Origin: an uncultured Muribaculaceae bacterium
GTDB taxonomy: Bacteria > Bacteroidota > Bacteroidia > Bacteroidales > Muribaculaceae
Length of the DNA: 64,000 bases
NCBI GenBank assembly: GCA_910586995.1
Contig: CAJUKZ010000003.1
Span: forward strand, 62,001 to 126,000
Reading direction: 5' to 3'
In this document: positions 53,806-63,664 of the stretch, in pieces
How the letters are laid out: each line of letters opens with the position of its first letter
Numbering within the stretch: position 1 is the first letter of the stretch
Notes under the pieces: generated by a model
What the model was told of the DNA's origin: nothing
The model's input: the letters and a program-made list of their open reading frames with translations, nothing else
The model's database searches: none
Made by a program: the position numbers and the translations under genes

Positions 53806-55290
53806 TTACTGGATGAAATACATATTCATGTTGCTCACAGCCGTCAGATCGAGCAGATGGCTATAGAAGCAGCTAACGATGCCGAGGAAGATGATTCCGG
53901 CTACCGTGATCCACAGGCCCAGACGCTCGCCGCAAGAGCTGCGGAAATGTTCTACCGGGCATGGACCTTCGTTTATGAACATCGCCTTTACCACAAGCAG
54001 ATAGTAGTAGAGCGATATTATAGTGTTGATCAAGGCTATCAGTACAAGTACATAGATAGCTACCGATCCCTGCTGAAGCGCACCTGTGAATATAAAGAAC
54101 TTACTGAAGAAACCTGCAAACGGAGGAATACCTGCAAGAGAGAACATAGCCAACATCATGGCGAATGCCAGACGCGGGTTTGTCTTGTAGAGTCCGTTGT
54201 AGTCGCTCATGTCAAGTTTTCCTGTAGCGTTCTCGATAGCACCTATGACACCAAATGCAGCAAGGTTGGAGAAGATATACACAAGGATATAATACATAAG
54301 CGAAGCAGCTCCCACAGAGTTCATGGAGATCACGCCAAGCATGATATATCCGGCCTGCGATATGGAGGAGAACGCAAGGAAACGCTTCATGTTGCGCTGA
54401 CGCAGGGCAAACAAGTTACCAATTGTGATGGTAAGGATAATCAGCGCATACAGCATCCACTCCCAGGCAAGAGAGTAGACAGTTCCGAATACCTGGGTCA
54501 TGATCACGAGGAAAGCAAATGCTGCAGCTCCTTTGGAAATCACAGACAGATACGAGGTGACGGATGTAGGCGCTCCCTGATATACATCGGCAGTCCACAA
54601 GTGGAAAGGCACAAGCGAAAGCTTGAAACCGATACCGGCGATCACGAATGCAAGCGCCACCACGAGCATGATGCATTCCTTACCCACTATGGCCATATAG
54701 ATCTTGTCGAAATAAAGCGATCCGGTAAGACCGTAAACGAAAGATAGACCCATGAGGAATATTGCTGAGGAGAACACCGCTGTCAGTATATACTTCACAG
54801 CAGCCTCGTGACTCTCATAGTGCTTTTTGTCGAATGCGACCATCGCAGCCAAAGGCAGTGAAGCGGCTTCGAGACCGATGACAAAAAGAAGGAAATGACG
54901 GGCGGAGATCATCAGATACATGCCGAACAGAGTTATCAGCAGAAGCTCGTAGAACTCCCCGCGGCGCATTATGACGAAATCGCTGTTGGCCCAGCGCACA
55001 GATTGTATGATCACAATCAAAGTGCCTATGTTCAATATATTCTTTATCGCAGTCACTACCGGAGTGGACTCATACATGCCGGCGAAGGCTGATACATTGC
55101 CGGAGCACCATACGAAGCAACCGTCAATCGTGAGTATGAGCATCAGAATTCCGGCAAGGTACGGCAATGCAGCCTGACCTTTCTTCGACAGGAATGTGTC
55201 GTTAATGAAGACAAGGAGGAACGCTATGAGCAATCCTATCTCCTGCCTCATTGCTAAAAATTGCGAGTAATCCATTGCTAAATGTATCAT
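53806..55290 (-). CDS. nuoN: NADH-quinone oxidoreductase subunit N
   Basis: 494 residues, 14 membrane segments of the antiporter-like Mrp fold. GLEAASLPLAAMVAFDK carries the helix-5 Glu region, and GIGFKLSLVPFHLWTADVYQGAPTSV is the helix-7/8 signature with the pumping Lys. It is one of three proton-pumping subunits of complex I. Last gene of the run; starts 3 bases after nuoM. A start five codons in is also possible (MDYSQFL). Confidence 0.96.
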   Translation of the reverse strand: MIHLAMDYSQFLAMRQEIGLLIAFLLVFINDTFLSKKGQAALPYLAGILMLILTIDGCFVWCSGNVSAFAGMYESTPVVTAIKNILNIGTLIVIIQSVRWANSDFVIMRRGEFYELLLITLFGMYLMISARHFLLFVIGLEAASLPLAAMVAFDKKHYESHEAAVKYILTAVFSSAIFLMGLSFVYGLTGSLYFDKIYMAIVGKECIMLVVALAFVIAGIGFKLSLVPFHLWTADVYQGAPTSVTSYLSVISKGAAAFAFLVIMTQVFGTVYSLAWEWMLYALIILTITIGNLFALRQRNMKRFLAFSSISQAGYIMLGVISMNSVGAASLMYYILVYIFSNLAAFGVIGAIENATGKLDMSDYNGLYKTNPRLAFAMMLAMFSLAGIPPFAGFFSKFFIFTGALQQGSVAIYVLVLIALINTIISLYYYLLVVKAMFINEGPCPVEHFRSSCGERLGLWITVAGIIFLGIVSCFYSHLLDLTAVSNMNMYFIQ

Positions 55291-55293
55291 GAA

Positions 55294-56799
55294 TTAGTTC
55301 AGACCGAGTACGCGGAAAATATCCGGGCTGAATGTCGTGTTAATCAATTCGTTGAAGAAATTGGGGAAGCATCCGATAGCTGCCACACACAGAATGAGGG
55401 TCACTGTAGAGGTGCGCTCCCACCATGTAGCGTCGGTGAGTTCGAGATGATGCTTGTCGAAAACCGGACCGAAGAGGAGTTTGCCAACAACCCGCAGGAT
55501 ATATACTGCGGTGATCACGATTGAGCAGCAAGCTACTATAGTGAACACACGATGGAACATATCCGCATGCTGGAATGAACCCACAAATATAGTCATCTCG
55601 GCCACGAAACCGCTCAGACCGGGAAGACCAAGCGATGCCATACCGGCTATGACGTAGCATACGGCAAGGAAAGGCATTATCTTCATAAGTCCACCCATCA
55701 GGCGTATGTCGCGAGTATGTGTACGGCCATAGATCATACCGATCAGGGCAAAGAACAAGGCTGTCATAAGACCATGCGAGAGCATCTGCATGATAGCACC
55801 CGTCATTGCTGTCGTATTTAGCATGAGGATTGCAAAGAGCACAAGACCGCAGTGGCTCACCGAAGAATATGCATTGATGTATTTGAGGTCAGTCTGGACA
55901 CATGCCGAGAAAGCACCGTACACGACAGAAATACCGGTCAGGATAAGGAATATCCAGGCAAGTTCATTGGCAGCCTGAGGCATCAGATAGATGGCAACCC
56001 TGAAGCAGCCATAACCTCCAAGCTTCATCAGCACACCGGCGTGAAGCATAGACACAGCTGTTGGTGCGGAAGCATGACCGTCAGGACTCCAGGTATGGAA
56101 GGGGAACATGGCGCCGAGCACACCGAATCCGACAAATGTCATCGGGAACAGGAATGTCTGCCAGCCGTGAGATATGGCATCATTCTTAGCAATCTCGAGA
56201 ATGTTCCATGTAAGCTGACCTCCAGCGGGAGCAGAGTGATAGTAGATGCCGATAAGACCGAGCATAAGGAAAGCCGATCCACCCATCAGCATCAGGGTTA
56301 GCTTCATTGCAGAGTAGTTCTTGTTGCCTGATCCCCATACACCGATAAGAAGGTACATAGGAATAAGCGCAACTTCGTAGAACATAAACATCGTGAACAA
56401 GTCGATCGAGATGAAGAAACCGAACACACCGGTTGAGAGAAGAATGAGCCAAAGGAAAAATTCTTTCGGCTGGTCGATCTTCCACGACGCGAACGAGCCT
56501 GCGAAGACAATTATTGACGAAAGCAGAAGCATTGCGATCGAAATACCGTCCACACCCACAGCAAGATTGATATTGAGCGGTGCGAACCATGTCCAAGAAT
56601 CGCAGAACAGCATAGGAGACATGTCTCCTGCAGCGCGCAGGCCAAGGTATTCTACCAGCAGATACACCGAAAGTGCGGTAAGCACAACCGATCCGGCGAC
56701 TGCCACCGTACGGATCTGCTTGATATTTCGGCACAGGGCAAGACCCAGCAACATAAGCAGGGGTATCACCACAAAGTATATCAGAATGTTTGAAAACAT
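55294..56799 (-). CDS. nuoM: NADH-quinone oxidoreductase subunit M
   Basis: 501 residues, antiporter-like subunit. FYEVALIPMYLLIGVWG has the conserved Glu of helix 5, FHTWSPDGHASAPTAVSMLHAGVLMKLGGYG the helix-7/8 signature with the Lys, and YSSVSHCGLVL the helix-10/11 region. Proton-pumping subunit of complex I in the inner membrane. 30 bases after nuoL. Confidence 0.97.
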   Translation of the reverse strand: MFSNILIYFVVIPLLMLLGLALCRNIKQIRTVAVAGSVVLTALSVYLLVEYLGLRAAGDMSPMLFCDSWTWFAPLNINLAVGVDGISIAMLLLSSIIVFAGSFASWKIDQPKEFFLWLILLSTGVFGFFISIDLFTMFMFYEVALIPMYLLIGVWGSGNKNYSAMKLTLMLMGGSAFLMLGLIGIYYHSAPAGGQLTWNILEIAKNDAISHGWQTFLFPMTFVGFGVLGAMFPFHTWSPDGHASAPTAVSMLHAGVLMKLGGYGCFRVAIYLMPQAANELAWIFLILTGISVVYGAFSACVQTDLKYINAYSSVSHCGLVLFAILMLNTTAMTGAIMQMLSHGLMTALFFALIGMIYGRTHTRDIRLMGGLMKIMPFLAVCYVIAGMASLGLPGLSGFVAEMTIFVGSFQHADMFHRVFTIVACCSIVITAVYILRVVGKLLFGPVFDKHHLELTDATWWERTSTVTLILCVAAIGCFPNFFNELINTTFSPDIFRVLGLN

Positions 56800-56829
56800 G
56801 ACAATTATTGGTTTATCTGATTTCCTGAA

Positions 56830-58860
56830 TTAAATTAGGATGCACACGACAGTGACTGCACCGAGCAAAAGCGCACCGATTAAGTAAACCCATACATACA
56901 TCTGTATGCTACCTGACTGGAGACCACGGATTGCATACGATGCCTTGTTGGCCATCCATGCGAAAGAATCCATAGTTCCGTCAATGATATGACGGTCGAA
57001 CCATGCGATAGGTCGGCAGATGCTGTTGAATATTATCTTGTGGGTGATGAACAGATACAATTCATCCCAATAGAAGCGGTGGTGTGCCCAACGCCAAAGA
57101 TTCGGCATTGCATTTTTCATGCGGGCAGGAAGCGGATTTTCCTTCTTGTACATAATTGTAGCCAGAAGGATGGCCACGATGGCAACAGCGAGGCTGATCG
57201 ATGCCACACCCCAGTCGAGTGCCTTGAAATTTGTCCAGAAAGATACATTCTCTACTGAAGAATGTCCGTTCCATGTCACCAGATCACCCATCGGCACGAA
57301 CCCGGCAACGCAGGATACCGCAGCAAGGATAACCAGAGGAACTGTCATTGTCCAGGGCTGATCGTGAGGAGCATGATGGCCCTCGCGCACTGTATGCTCT
57401 TTCCACCAGAATATGAGGTAGTAGAGACGGAACATGTAGAATGCGGTAAGTCCTGCTACGAGCGACATCCAGATATACCAGAATGTTGAATAACCACCTA
57501 CTGCTGTAAGTATCTCATCCTTGGAGAAGAATCCGGCAAATGGAATAATACCTGCGATAGCAAGACATCCGATCAGGAAGGTGATATGTGTCACGGGCAT
57601 GTACTTGCGCAGGCCGTGCATTTCTGTATAGTCGTTAGATCCGATTGCATGGATCAGAGCACCGGCGCAGAGGAACAAGAGTGCCTTGAACATAGCGTGC
57701 GTGAACAGATGGAACATCGACGCCATGTAGCCGAGACCATGATGGAAATCCACATCGGCCACACCCAATGATACCATCATAAATGCTATCTGGGATATTG
57801 TGGAGAATGCCAGAACTCGCTTTATATCAATCTGCGTACAAGCAACGATGGCTGCATAGAGGGCTGTTATCGCACCTACAATGGTCACAATATCGAGAGC
57901 TGCCTGCTCCATCATGTAGAGCGGGAACAGTCGGGCTACGAGATAAACACCGGCAACCACCATCGTTGCAGCATGGATTAGAGCTGAAACTGGGGTCGGA
58001 CCTTCCATAGCATCGGGAAGCCATATGTGCAGAGGCATCATGGCCGATTTACCCATACCTCCCATGAATATCAGCACAAGCGCCCATGTCAGAACAGACG
58101 CACCCATGAATACCGGCACTGCGCTGTTGGCGAATATGGCCTTGATACCCTCGGCTGTGCCTGCAGAAATCTGGTAGACGTCAGTCGAAACGGCTGTTGA
58201 GGTGAAGTCTGTGAAATTGAATGTTCCTGTATAGAAGCTCAGGATAAGTATACCGATAAGGAAGCCAAGGTCAGCAAAACGTGTTACAATGAATGCTTTC
58301 TTCGACGCTGACACTGCAGACGGCTTTGTGTAGTAGAATCCGATCAGCAGGAACGATGAAGCTCCCACAAGCTCCCAGAAGATATACATCTGGAAAATGT
58401 TGGTTGCCACCACAAGACCGAGCATCGAGAAGCTGAACAGCGACAGGAACGCATAGAAGCGCTGGAAACCGGTTTCCCATACTCCATGATGGTCGCGCAT
58501 ATAGCCATTGCTATATAGGTGCACCATGAAAGAGATAGTGGTGATGACCACAAGAAGAAGAGCCGAAATCGGATCGAGCAGGAAGCCGAGACGAATCACA
58601 AGGAAATCTGTGAACGCAAGCCAATCCTGATTGAATACAACGTATTGCAGACGCGTATGAGTATCCGCATCAATAAAGTCAGGATTACCTGAGAAGAAAT
58701 AGGTGAACGCAACTATGTACGACAGCACCATTGTGGTGCCCATGCCCAGCGTTCCGAGAATTCCTGCAAGACGATGGCTCATCTTATTGCCGAGCAGTCC
58801 CAAAAACAGGAACATTGCCAACGGCAGGGCAAGGATAATTATTGGTAAGACAGGTTGCAT
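56830..58860 (-). CDS. nuoL: NADH-quinone oxidoreductase subunit L
   Basis: 676 residues, the longest of the antiporter-like subunits, with 14 core helices plus the long lateral helix and final membrane anchor. FWELVGASSFLLIGFYYTKPSA has the Glu, GKSAMMPLHIWLPDAMEGPTPVSALIHAATMVVAGVYL the helix-7/8 signature with the Lys. The C-terminal part after about 530 has the expected connecting segments ending in LIGALLLGAVTVVCI. Starts 8 bases after nuoK. Confidence 0.97.
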   Translation of the reverse strand: MQPVLPIIILALPLAMFLFLGLLGNKMSHRLAGILGTLGMGTTMVLSYIVAFTYFFSGNPDFIDADTHTRLQYVVFNQDWLAFTDFLVIRLGFLLDPISALLLVVITTISFMVHLYSNGYMRDHHGVWETGFQRFYAFLSLFSFSMLGLVVATNIFQMYIFWELVGASSFLLIGFYYTKPSAVSASKKAFIVTRFADLGFLIGILILSFYTGTFNFTDFTSTAVSTDVYQISAGTAEGIKAIFANSAVPVFMGASVLTWALVLIFMGGMGKSAMMPLHIWLPDAMEGPTPVSALIHAATMVVAGVYLVARLFPLYMMEQAALDIVTIVGAITALYAAIVACTQIDIKRVLAFSTISQIAFMMVSLGVADVDFHHGLGYMASMFHLFTHAMFKALLFLCAGALIHAIGSNDYTEMHGLRKYMPVTHITFLIGCLAIAGIIPFAGFFSKDEILTAVGGYSTFWYIWMSLVAGLTAFYMFRLYYLIFWWKEHTVREGHHAPHDQPWTMTVPLVILAAVSCVAGFVPMGDLVTWNGHSSVENVSFWTNFKALDWGVASISLAVAIVAILLATIMYKKENPLPARMKNAMPNLWRWAHHRFYWDELYLFITHKIIFNSICRPIAWFDRHIIDGTMDSFAWMANKASYAIRGLQSGSIQMYVWVYLIGALLLGAVTVVCILI

Positions 58861-58868
58861 GACGGTGC

Positions 58869-59180
58869 TTAGAATTTCATTTTAGTGAGGTCACGGACAT
58901 CAATGTTCTTGGCCGCACGGAAGATGTTGATTATAATGGCGATTGCGACAGCTGTCTCGGCCGCTGCTATTGCTATTGCAAACAGCGTGAAGAACATGCC
59001 TTCCATCTGCTCGGGATAGAGAAAACGGTTGAACACCACAAAGTTGATGTCAACTGCATTAAGCATCAGCTCCAGTGAGATCAGGATTGCAATCATATTC
59101 TTGCGGGTTATGAACCCGTAGACACCGCAGCAGAACATGATCAGCGCGGGTATCAGATAGTATATTGCAGTGATTTCCAT
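58869..59180 (-). CDS. nuoK: NADH-quinone oxidoreductase subunit K
   Basis: 103 residues from the ATG at 59180 (MEITAIYYLIPAL), the usual NuoK length; a longer frame would run into nuoJ. Three membrane helices with the Glu of ISLELMLNAVDINF in helix 2 and the AAAETAVAIAI Glu in helix 3, both part of the proton path. 5 bases after nuoJ. Confidence 0.96.
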   Translation of the reverse strand: MEITAIYYLIPALIMFCCGVYGFITRKNMIAILISLELMLNAVDINFVVFNRFLYPEQMEGMFFTLFAIAIAAAETAVAIAIIINIFRAAKNIDVRDLTKMKF

Positions 59181-59185
59181 TCGGC

Positions 59186-59698
59186 TTATCGTTTGCGGGC
59201 GACTACTACGCCTCCGATGATACATGCGAGTAATAAAACACTGACAGCTTCGAAAGGCAACAGATACTGGCCTTCTCCTGTTCCCAGCATAGCCTCACCG
59301 ATATTCTGCATTGTCGGTGCGTCCATCTCGGGTTTGGGGAGCAGCAGCATAGAGCGTGTAATGAGCGAATAGCCAGCCACAAAGGCCATAGCAATTGCTC
59401 CTACAAGACCCAATGTTCTTGATTTCGAAGCTAATTTCTCGGACTTGTCGCCGGGCTTGCTTGTAAGCAGAATTGCAAACACAAACAATACGACGATACC
59501 GCCTGCATACACAGCAATCTGCACTGCACCGAGAAACTCATAGTCGAGCATGAAATACACGGCTGCTGCTGCAAAAAGTGTGAAAAGCAGGTAAGTGGCG
59601 GCACGCAGAATCTTGCGCGTCGTCACAGCCAGTACCGAGAAGACGATGATCGCCAGAGCGACGACAACGTACATGATGATACTTCCTACTGATTCCAT
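59186..59698 (-). CDS. nuoJ: NADH-quinone oxidoreductase subunit J
   Basis: 170 residues, five membrane helices. LLFTLFAAAAVYFMLDYEFLGAVQIAVYAGGIVVLFVFAILL is the conserved core of NuoJ with the Tyr-Ala-Gly-Gly pi-bulge of helix 3. It forms part of the membrane arm next to NuoK and the quinone channel. 39 bases after nuoI. Confidence 0.95.
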   Translation of the reverse strand: MESVGSIIMYVVVALAIIVFSVLAVTTRKILRAATYLLFTLFAAAAVYFMLDYEFLGAVQIAVYAGGIVVLFVFAILLTSKPGDKSEKLASKSRTLGLVGAIAMAFVAGYSLITRSMLLLPKPEMDAPTMQNIGEAMLGTGEGQYLLPFEAVSVLLLACIIGGVVVARKR

Positions 59699-59737
59699 TA
59701 GAATATTTTGTGATTATATTTTCAGTTTATTTTACAA

Positions 59738-60481
59738 TCAAGCTTTGGGAGCGTCTTCGCCGGCGGCTTTCTTGGCGGCCTCTCGCTCGGCACGGAGTTT
59801 TGCGGCTTTCTCAAGCGCGGCTTTTATTTTAGCCTCTTTCTCAGGATCACCGGCTGCTGCAGCTGCGGCTTTTGCTGCGGCATCGTTGGCAGGAGTTTCC
59901 GCTCCTGATTCCTTTGCTGCTTCCCGCTGAGCTTTCAGAGCGGCTGCCTTTTCTTTAGCGGCTGCGATCTTTGCCTCACGCTCGGCGGCAGCCTTTGCAA
60001 GTTCCTCGGCTGTAGGCTGAGGTTCTTCAGGCTCGGGACGGTCATTGAGTTGCTTCAGGAGCTTTCCGCGTGTGAAGACGGCCTGCTCGAAATCATTATT
60101 GAACTCTATGGCGTCATGCGGACAACTTGTGACGCACAGGTCACAGAATGTACAACTTCCGAGATCATAGAGATATTTGTCGAGCTTGCGTTTTTTCTTG
60201 CCGTCCGGAAGATCAACCATCTTGGTCTCTATCTTGATGGTGCCGTTCGGACAATTACGCTCACAGATTCCGCAGGCAATACATTTTGCCCTCCCGTTAT
60301 CATCATATTTGAAGCGCAGTACCGCACGGAAGCGTTCGGGCCACTGTCTCGTCTCGCGGTCCTCGGGGTAACGCTCTGTAATCTTCGGGGTAAGAAATTC
60401 CTTACCAGTTACCTGCATGCCTTTCACCAAGGATGCCACGCCGGTTCCCAATGATTTGAAGTATTCTTTTACACTACCCAT
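59738..60481 (-). CDS. nuoI: NADH-quinone oxidoreductase subunit I with a long alanine/lysine/glutamate-rich tail
   Basis: 247 residues against about 160-180 for most NuoI. Two 4Fe-4S motifs are complete: Cys67, 70, 73, 77 (CIACGICERNCP) and Cys110, 113, 116, 120 (CTFCDLCVTSCP), the N6a/N6b clusters that pass electrons to N2. After about residue 148 a ~100-residue tail rich in Ala, Lys and Glu follows (a likely long helix or coiled coil, interrupted near 205-215 by a Gly/Pro/Asp stretch). The gene starts 46 bases after atpG; no promoter is seen between them. Confidence 0.95.
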   Translation of the reverse strand: MGSVKEYFKSLGTGVASLVKGMQVTGKEFLTPKITERYPEDRETRQWPERFRAVLRFKYDDNGRAKCIACGICERNCPNGTIKIETKMVDLPDGKKKRKLDKYLYDLGSCTFCDLCVTSCPHDAIEFNNDFEQAVFTRGKLLKQLNDRPEPEEPQPTAEELAKAAAEREAKIAAAKEKAAALKAQREAAKESGAETPANDAAAKAAAAAAGDPEKEAKIKAALEKAAKLRAEREAAKKAAGEDAPKA

Positions 60482-60527
60482 TGATTGAATCTTTCTATTT
60501 ATCTAAATTTACAATTTTCTTCTACGT

Positions 60528-61418
60528 TTATCGAACCTGACCACCCACTATATCGAGCAGTTCGGTCGTGATGCTCTGCTGTCGCAACTTGTTGTATTCA
60601 AGCTGCAATTGCTCGAGCAATTTCTTTGCATTGTCGTTGGCGCTCTGCATGGCCATGATCCTTGCTGCCTGCTCGGATGCACGGTTCTCCGTAAAGATCT
60701 CCTGCATTACCGAAAGCAGAAACATCGGCAGTATCGAACTGAATATTTCCTGCGCCGAAGGCTCGAATATATACGGACGCCCGCTTGCAGTCTCCACTCC
60801 TTCCTTGGCGAACGTCTCGGCCACTACAGGCACAATCTGTTCGGCTGTCGGGATCTGGCGGCTTACCGAGCGGAATTTCATATATACTGTATCCACACGG
60901 TCATAACTTCCATTAAGGAAATCGCCTACCATAGTGTCCGAGAACTTGCGGACATTGTCTCCGGTGATTTTAGAATTCACATCCGCAGTATCCACTATTT
61001 TCACCTTAGGATCGGAAAGCTTCAGACAAGCCTTTTGTATCTTCGCACCAACGGGATATATATCGAACTGCACTTCTTCGCCTGCAGCAAGCTGCCCACG
61101 GAGATATGTGATATGCTCAATCAACTGCTTGAACACATTCACATTGTAAGCGCCGCACAAGCCATCGTCAGAGCCGAATACGACAATTGCCATCCGACGA
61201 ACCTCCCTCGCCTCAGTAAGCGGCGACGAAAACTCGGCATCAGCACTGAGGAGATTGGCTATGACAGTCTCAATCTGCGTACGGAACGGCGACAGACGCT
61301 TGAGCGCCAGCTCCTCCTTACGCATTTTGGCCGAAGAAATCATCTTCATGGCACCGGTAATCTTTTCTGACGATGCCACAGAACCAATACGTCCTTTGAG
61401 TTCTCTTAATGTAGCCAT
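60528..61418 (-). CDS. atpG: ATP synthase gamma subunit
   Basis: 296 residues. The N-terminal helix begins ATLRELKGRIGSVASSEKITGAMKMISSAKMRK, the GDGLCGAYN-type motif appears as GSDDGLCGAYNVNV, and the C-terminal helix ends ...LEQLQLEYNKLRQQSITTELLDIVGG, the family signature. It is the rotor shaft of F1. 49 bases after atpA; nuoI follows. Confidence 0.97.
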   Translation of the reverse strand: MATLRELKGRIGSVASSEKITGAMKMISSAKMRKEELALKRLSPFRTQIETVIANLLSADAEFSSPLTEAREVRRMAIVVFGSDDGLCGAYNVNVFKQLIEHITYLRGQLAAGEEVQFDIYPVGAKIQKACLKLSDPKVKIVDTADVNSKITGDNVRKFSDTMVGDFLNGSYDRVDTVYMKFRSVSRQIPTAEQIVPVVAETFAKEGVETASGRPYIFEPSAQEIFSSILPMFLLSVMQEIFTENRASEQAARIMAMQSANDNAKKLLEQLQLEYNKLRQQSITTELLDIVGGQVR

Positions 61419-61467
61419 GATTGTTGTCGGATAATACTATATGGGGTAATTGAAGTCTGGGATCAAA

Positions 61468-63042
61468 TTAAGCAAAACGGCCTGCCACTTCAACCGCTGC
61501 TTCTGTCAGCTTGGCGGTCACATCGTCTGTGAGCTTACCGGAACGGATCACGTCAAGGACGTCGCTCTGATATTTTGCATGCAGCAGTTGCAACAGTTGC
61601 TTTTCAAATTCGGCCACCTTATCAAGAGGTACACACTCGAGAAGTCCGTTAACGCCGCAATATATGACAGCTACTTCGTCCTCTACAGCAACGGGCTTAT
61701 ACTGAGGCTGTATCAGCAGACGCTCGTTCTTGCGTCCTTTGTCGATCACTCTCGCAGTTACTGGGTCGATATCGCCGCCGAACTTTGTGAATGATTCAAG
61801 TTCGCGGAACTGCGCCTGATCGATTTTCAGCGTTCCGGCCACCTTCTTCATGGACTTGATCTGAGCGTTACCACCCACACGCGATACAGAAATACCCACA
61901 TTGATAGCAGGACGTATACCACGGTTGAACAAGGCTGTCTCGAGGAATATCTGGCCGTCGGTGATAGAAATCACGTTGGTAGGAATGTAAGCGGACACGT
62001 CTCCTGCCTGAGTCTCGATGATAGGAAGCGCTGTCAGCGACCCACCGCCCTTGACATGAGGTTTGAGAACTTCGGGAAGATCATTCATATGAGAAGCCAC
62101 TTCCTGATTGTCAATAATTTTAGCAGCTCTCTCAAGCAGACGCGAATGCAGATAGAAAATATCTCCAGGATATGCCTCACGACCTGAAGGACGCTTCAGA
62201 ATAAGAGAAATCTCACGGTATGCGACAGCCTGCTTCGACAGGTCGTCATATACTATGAGGGCATCACGACCGGTATCACGGAAATACTCACCGATTGCAA
62301 CTCCTGCGAATGGAGAATAATAGCGCATCGACGCCGAGTCAGCAGCTGTTGCAGCAACAACTACTGTATAGTCGAGCGCACCATGCTGGCGCAGAGTCTC
62401 AACCAAAGCTGCCACAGAGGATGCTTTCTGACCGATAGCTACATAAATGCAGTATACAGGCTTGCCTTCCTCGAAATTCTTGCGCTGATTTATGATAGTG
62501 TCTATCGCGATCGCAGTCTTTCCGATCTGTCGGTCTCCAATGATAAGCTCACGCTGTCCGCGGCCAATGGGGACCATCGAATCGACGGCCTTTATACCGG
62601 TCTGCAGAGGCTGGTTTACCGGCTGACGGTAAATAACGCCCGGTGCTTTGCGCTCAAGCGGAAGACGCATCAACTCGCCGGCTATAGGACCGCGACCGTC
62701 GATTGGCTCACCGAGTACATTGATGACACGGCCAAGCAAACCCTCACCCACCGGGATCGAAGCGATTTCGCCTGTGCGTCGCACTGACATGTTTTCCGTA
62801 ACCTTATTTACGTTATTCAGCAGAATCACACCGACATTGCTCTCCTCAAGGTTGAGTGCAACGCCTTTCACGCCATTCTCGAATTCTACGAGCTCATTGG
62901 CGCATACGTTGTCAAGACCGTAGACATGGGCAACGCCATCGCCTACCTCAAGCACAGTGCCGACTTCTTCAAATGTCACTTTTGTGTTGACATTCTCAAG
63001 CTGCTGTTTTAATACTTCTGAGATCTCGCTGGGATTGATCAT
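61468..63042 (-). CDS. atpA: ATP synthase alpha subunit
   Basis: 524 residues. Walker A GDRQIGKT at 169-176, VYVAIGQK-type stretch as YVAIGQKASSVA, ALIVYDDLSKQAVAYR with the Walker B Asp, and the signature PAINVGISVSRVGG. Non-catalytic nucleotide-binding subunit of F1. It follows atpH after 56 bases. Confidence 0.98.
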   Translation of the reverse strand: MINPSEISEVLKQQLENVNTKVTFEEVGTVLEVGDGVAHVYGLDNVCANELVEFENGVKGVALNLEESNVGVILLNNVNKVTENMSVRRTGEIASIPVGEGLLGRVINVLGEPIDGRGPIAGELMRLPLERKAPGVIYRQPVNQPLQTGIKAVDSMVPIGRGQRELIIGDRQIGKTAIAIDTIINQRKNFEEGKPVYCIYVAIGQKASSVAALVETLRQHGALDYTVVVAATAADSASMRYYSPFAGVAIGEYFRDTGRDALIVYDDLSKQAVAYREISLILKRPSGREAYPGDIFYLHSRLLERAAKIIDNQEVASHMNDLPEVLKPHVKGGGSLTALPIIETQAGDVSAYIPTNVISITDGQIFLETALFNRGIRPAINVGISVSRVGGNAQIKSMKKVAGTLKIDQAQFRELESFTKFGGDIDPVTARVIDKGRKNERLLIQPQYKPVAVEDEVAVIYCGVNGLLECVPLDKVAEFEKQLLQLLHAKYQSDVLDVIRSGKLTDDVTAKLTEAAVEVAGRFA

Positions 63043-63098
63043 TGGTATTTACTGGATATTGTTTTCTAAACGTGATAATGAGAGTGAGAGAAATTAGA

Positions 63099-63641
63099 TT
63101 AGCCCAATAGCCGGTGTCGCATTTGCTCAAGCTCTGTGGCCACAGATGCGTCAAGACGCTCGTTGTCTATCTTTACAGCGAAACCGCCGATCAGATCCGG
63201 ATCTATTCTTGTAGAATATTCCATGCTTCCGCCTCCAAGATGCTTTTCAATCATAGCTTTCAGGCGCTGCTCCTGTTCCGGATCGAGCTTGGCTGCCGAG
63301 GTTACTTCCACACGGTATATGCGGTTGGCTTTCCTGTACAACTCCACATAGGCAATCGCACATTCGCGCACGGCAGACATGCGTTTGTTCATCTCGAGAA
63401 GCTTCAGGAAATCGGTAAAGATAGAGTCCGCGGATGACGCTCCGGCTGCAGTGTCGAGAAGCTGCACTTTCTCCTTGAAGTCAAGGAATGGATTTGCCGC
63501 TGCCTTCTGCAAGGCCGGAACACGCGAGCATTCATCAGCCAGATTGCCCATGAGCGTATACACGCGCTCGGCGCATCCGCGCTCAGTGGCCAGCTTCAGT
63601 AATGCTTTCGCATATCGGCGAGGAATTAGACCTTCGTTCAT
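63099..63641 (-). CDS. atpH: ATP synthase delta subunit
   Basis: 180 residues, normal for the delta (OSCP) subunit. N-terminal six-helix part starts LIPRRYAKALLKLATERG; the C-terminal part has VTSAAKLDPEQEQRLKAMIEKHLGG and DPDLIGGFAVKIDNERLDASVATELEQMR, the family signature. It joins F1 to the peripheral stalk. It starts 23 bases after the atpF stop. Confidence 0.96.
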   Translation of the reverse strand: MNEGLIPRRYAKALLKLATERGCAERVYTLMGNLADECSRVPALQKAAANPFLDFKEKVQLLDTAAGASSADSIFTDFLKLLEMNKRMSAVRECAIAYVELYRKANRIYRVEVTSAAKLDPEQEQRLKAMIEKHLGGGSMEYSTRIDPDLIGGFAVKIDNERLDASVATELEQMRHRLLG

Positions 63642-63664
63642 TGCTATTGGTTAATAGACGTATA

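Noticed and set aside
53803..54747. A 314-codon plus-strand open frame opposite nuoN
   Set aside because: Shadow of nuoN; the translation is charged and repetitive in a way that mirrors hydrophobic codons read in reverse.
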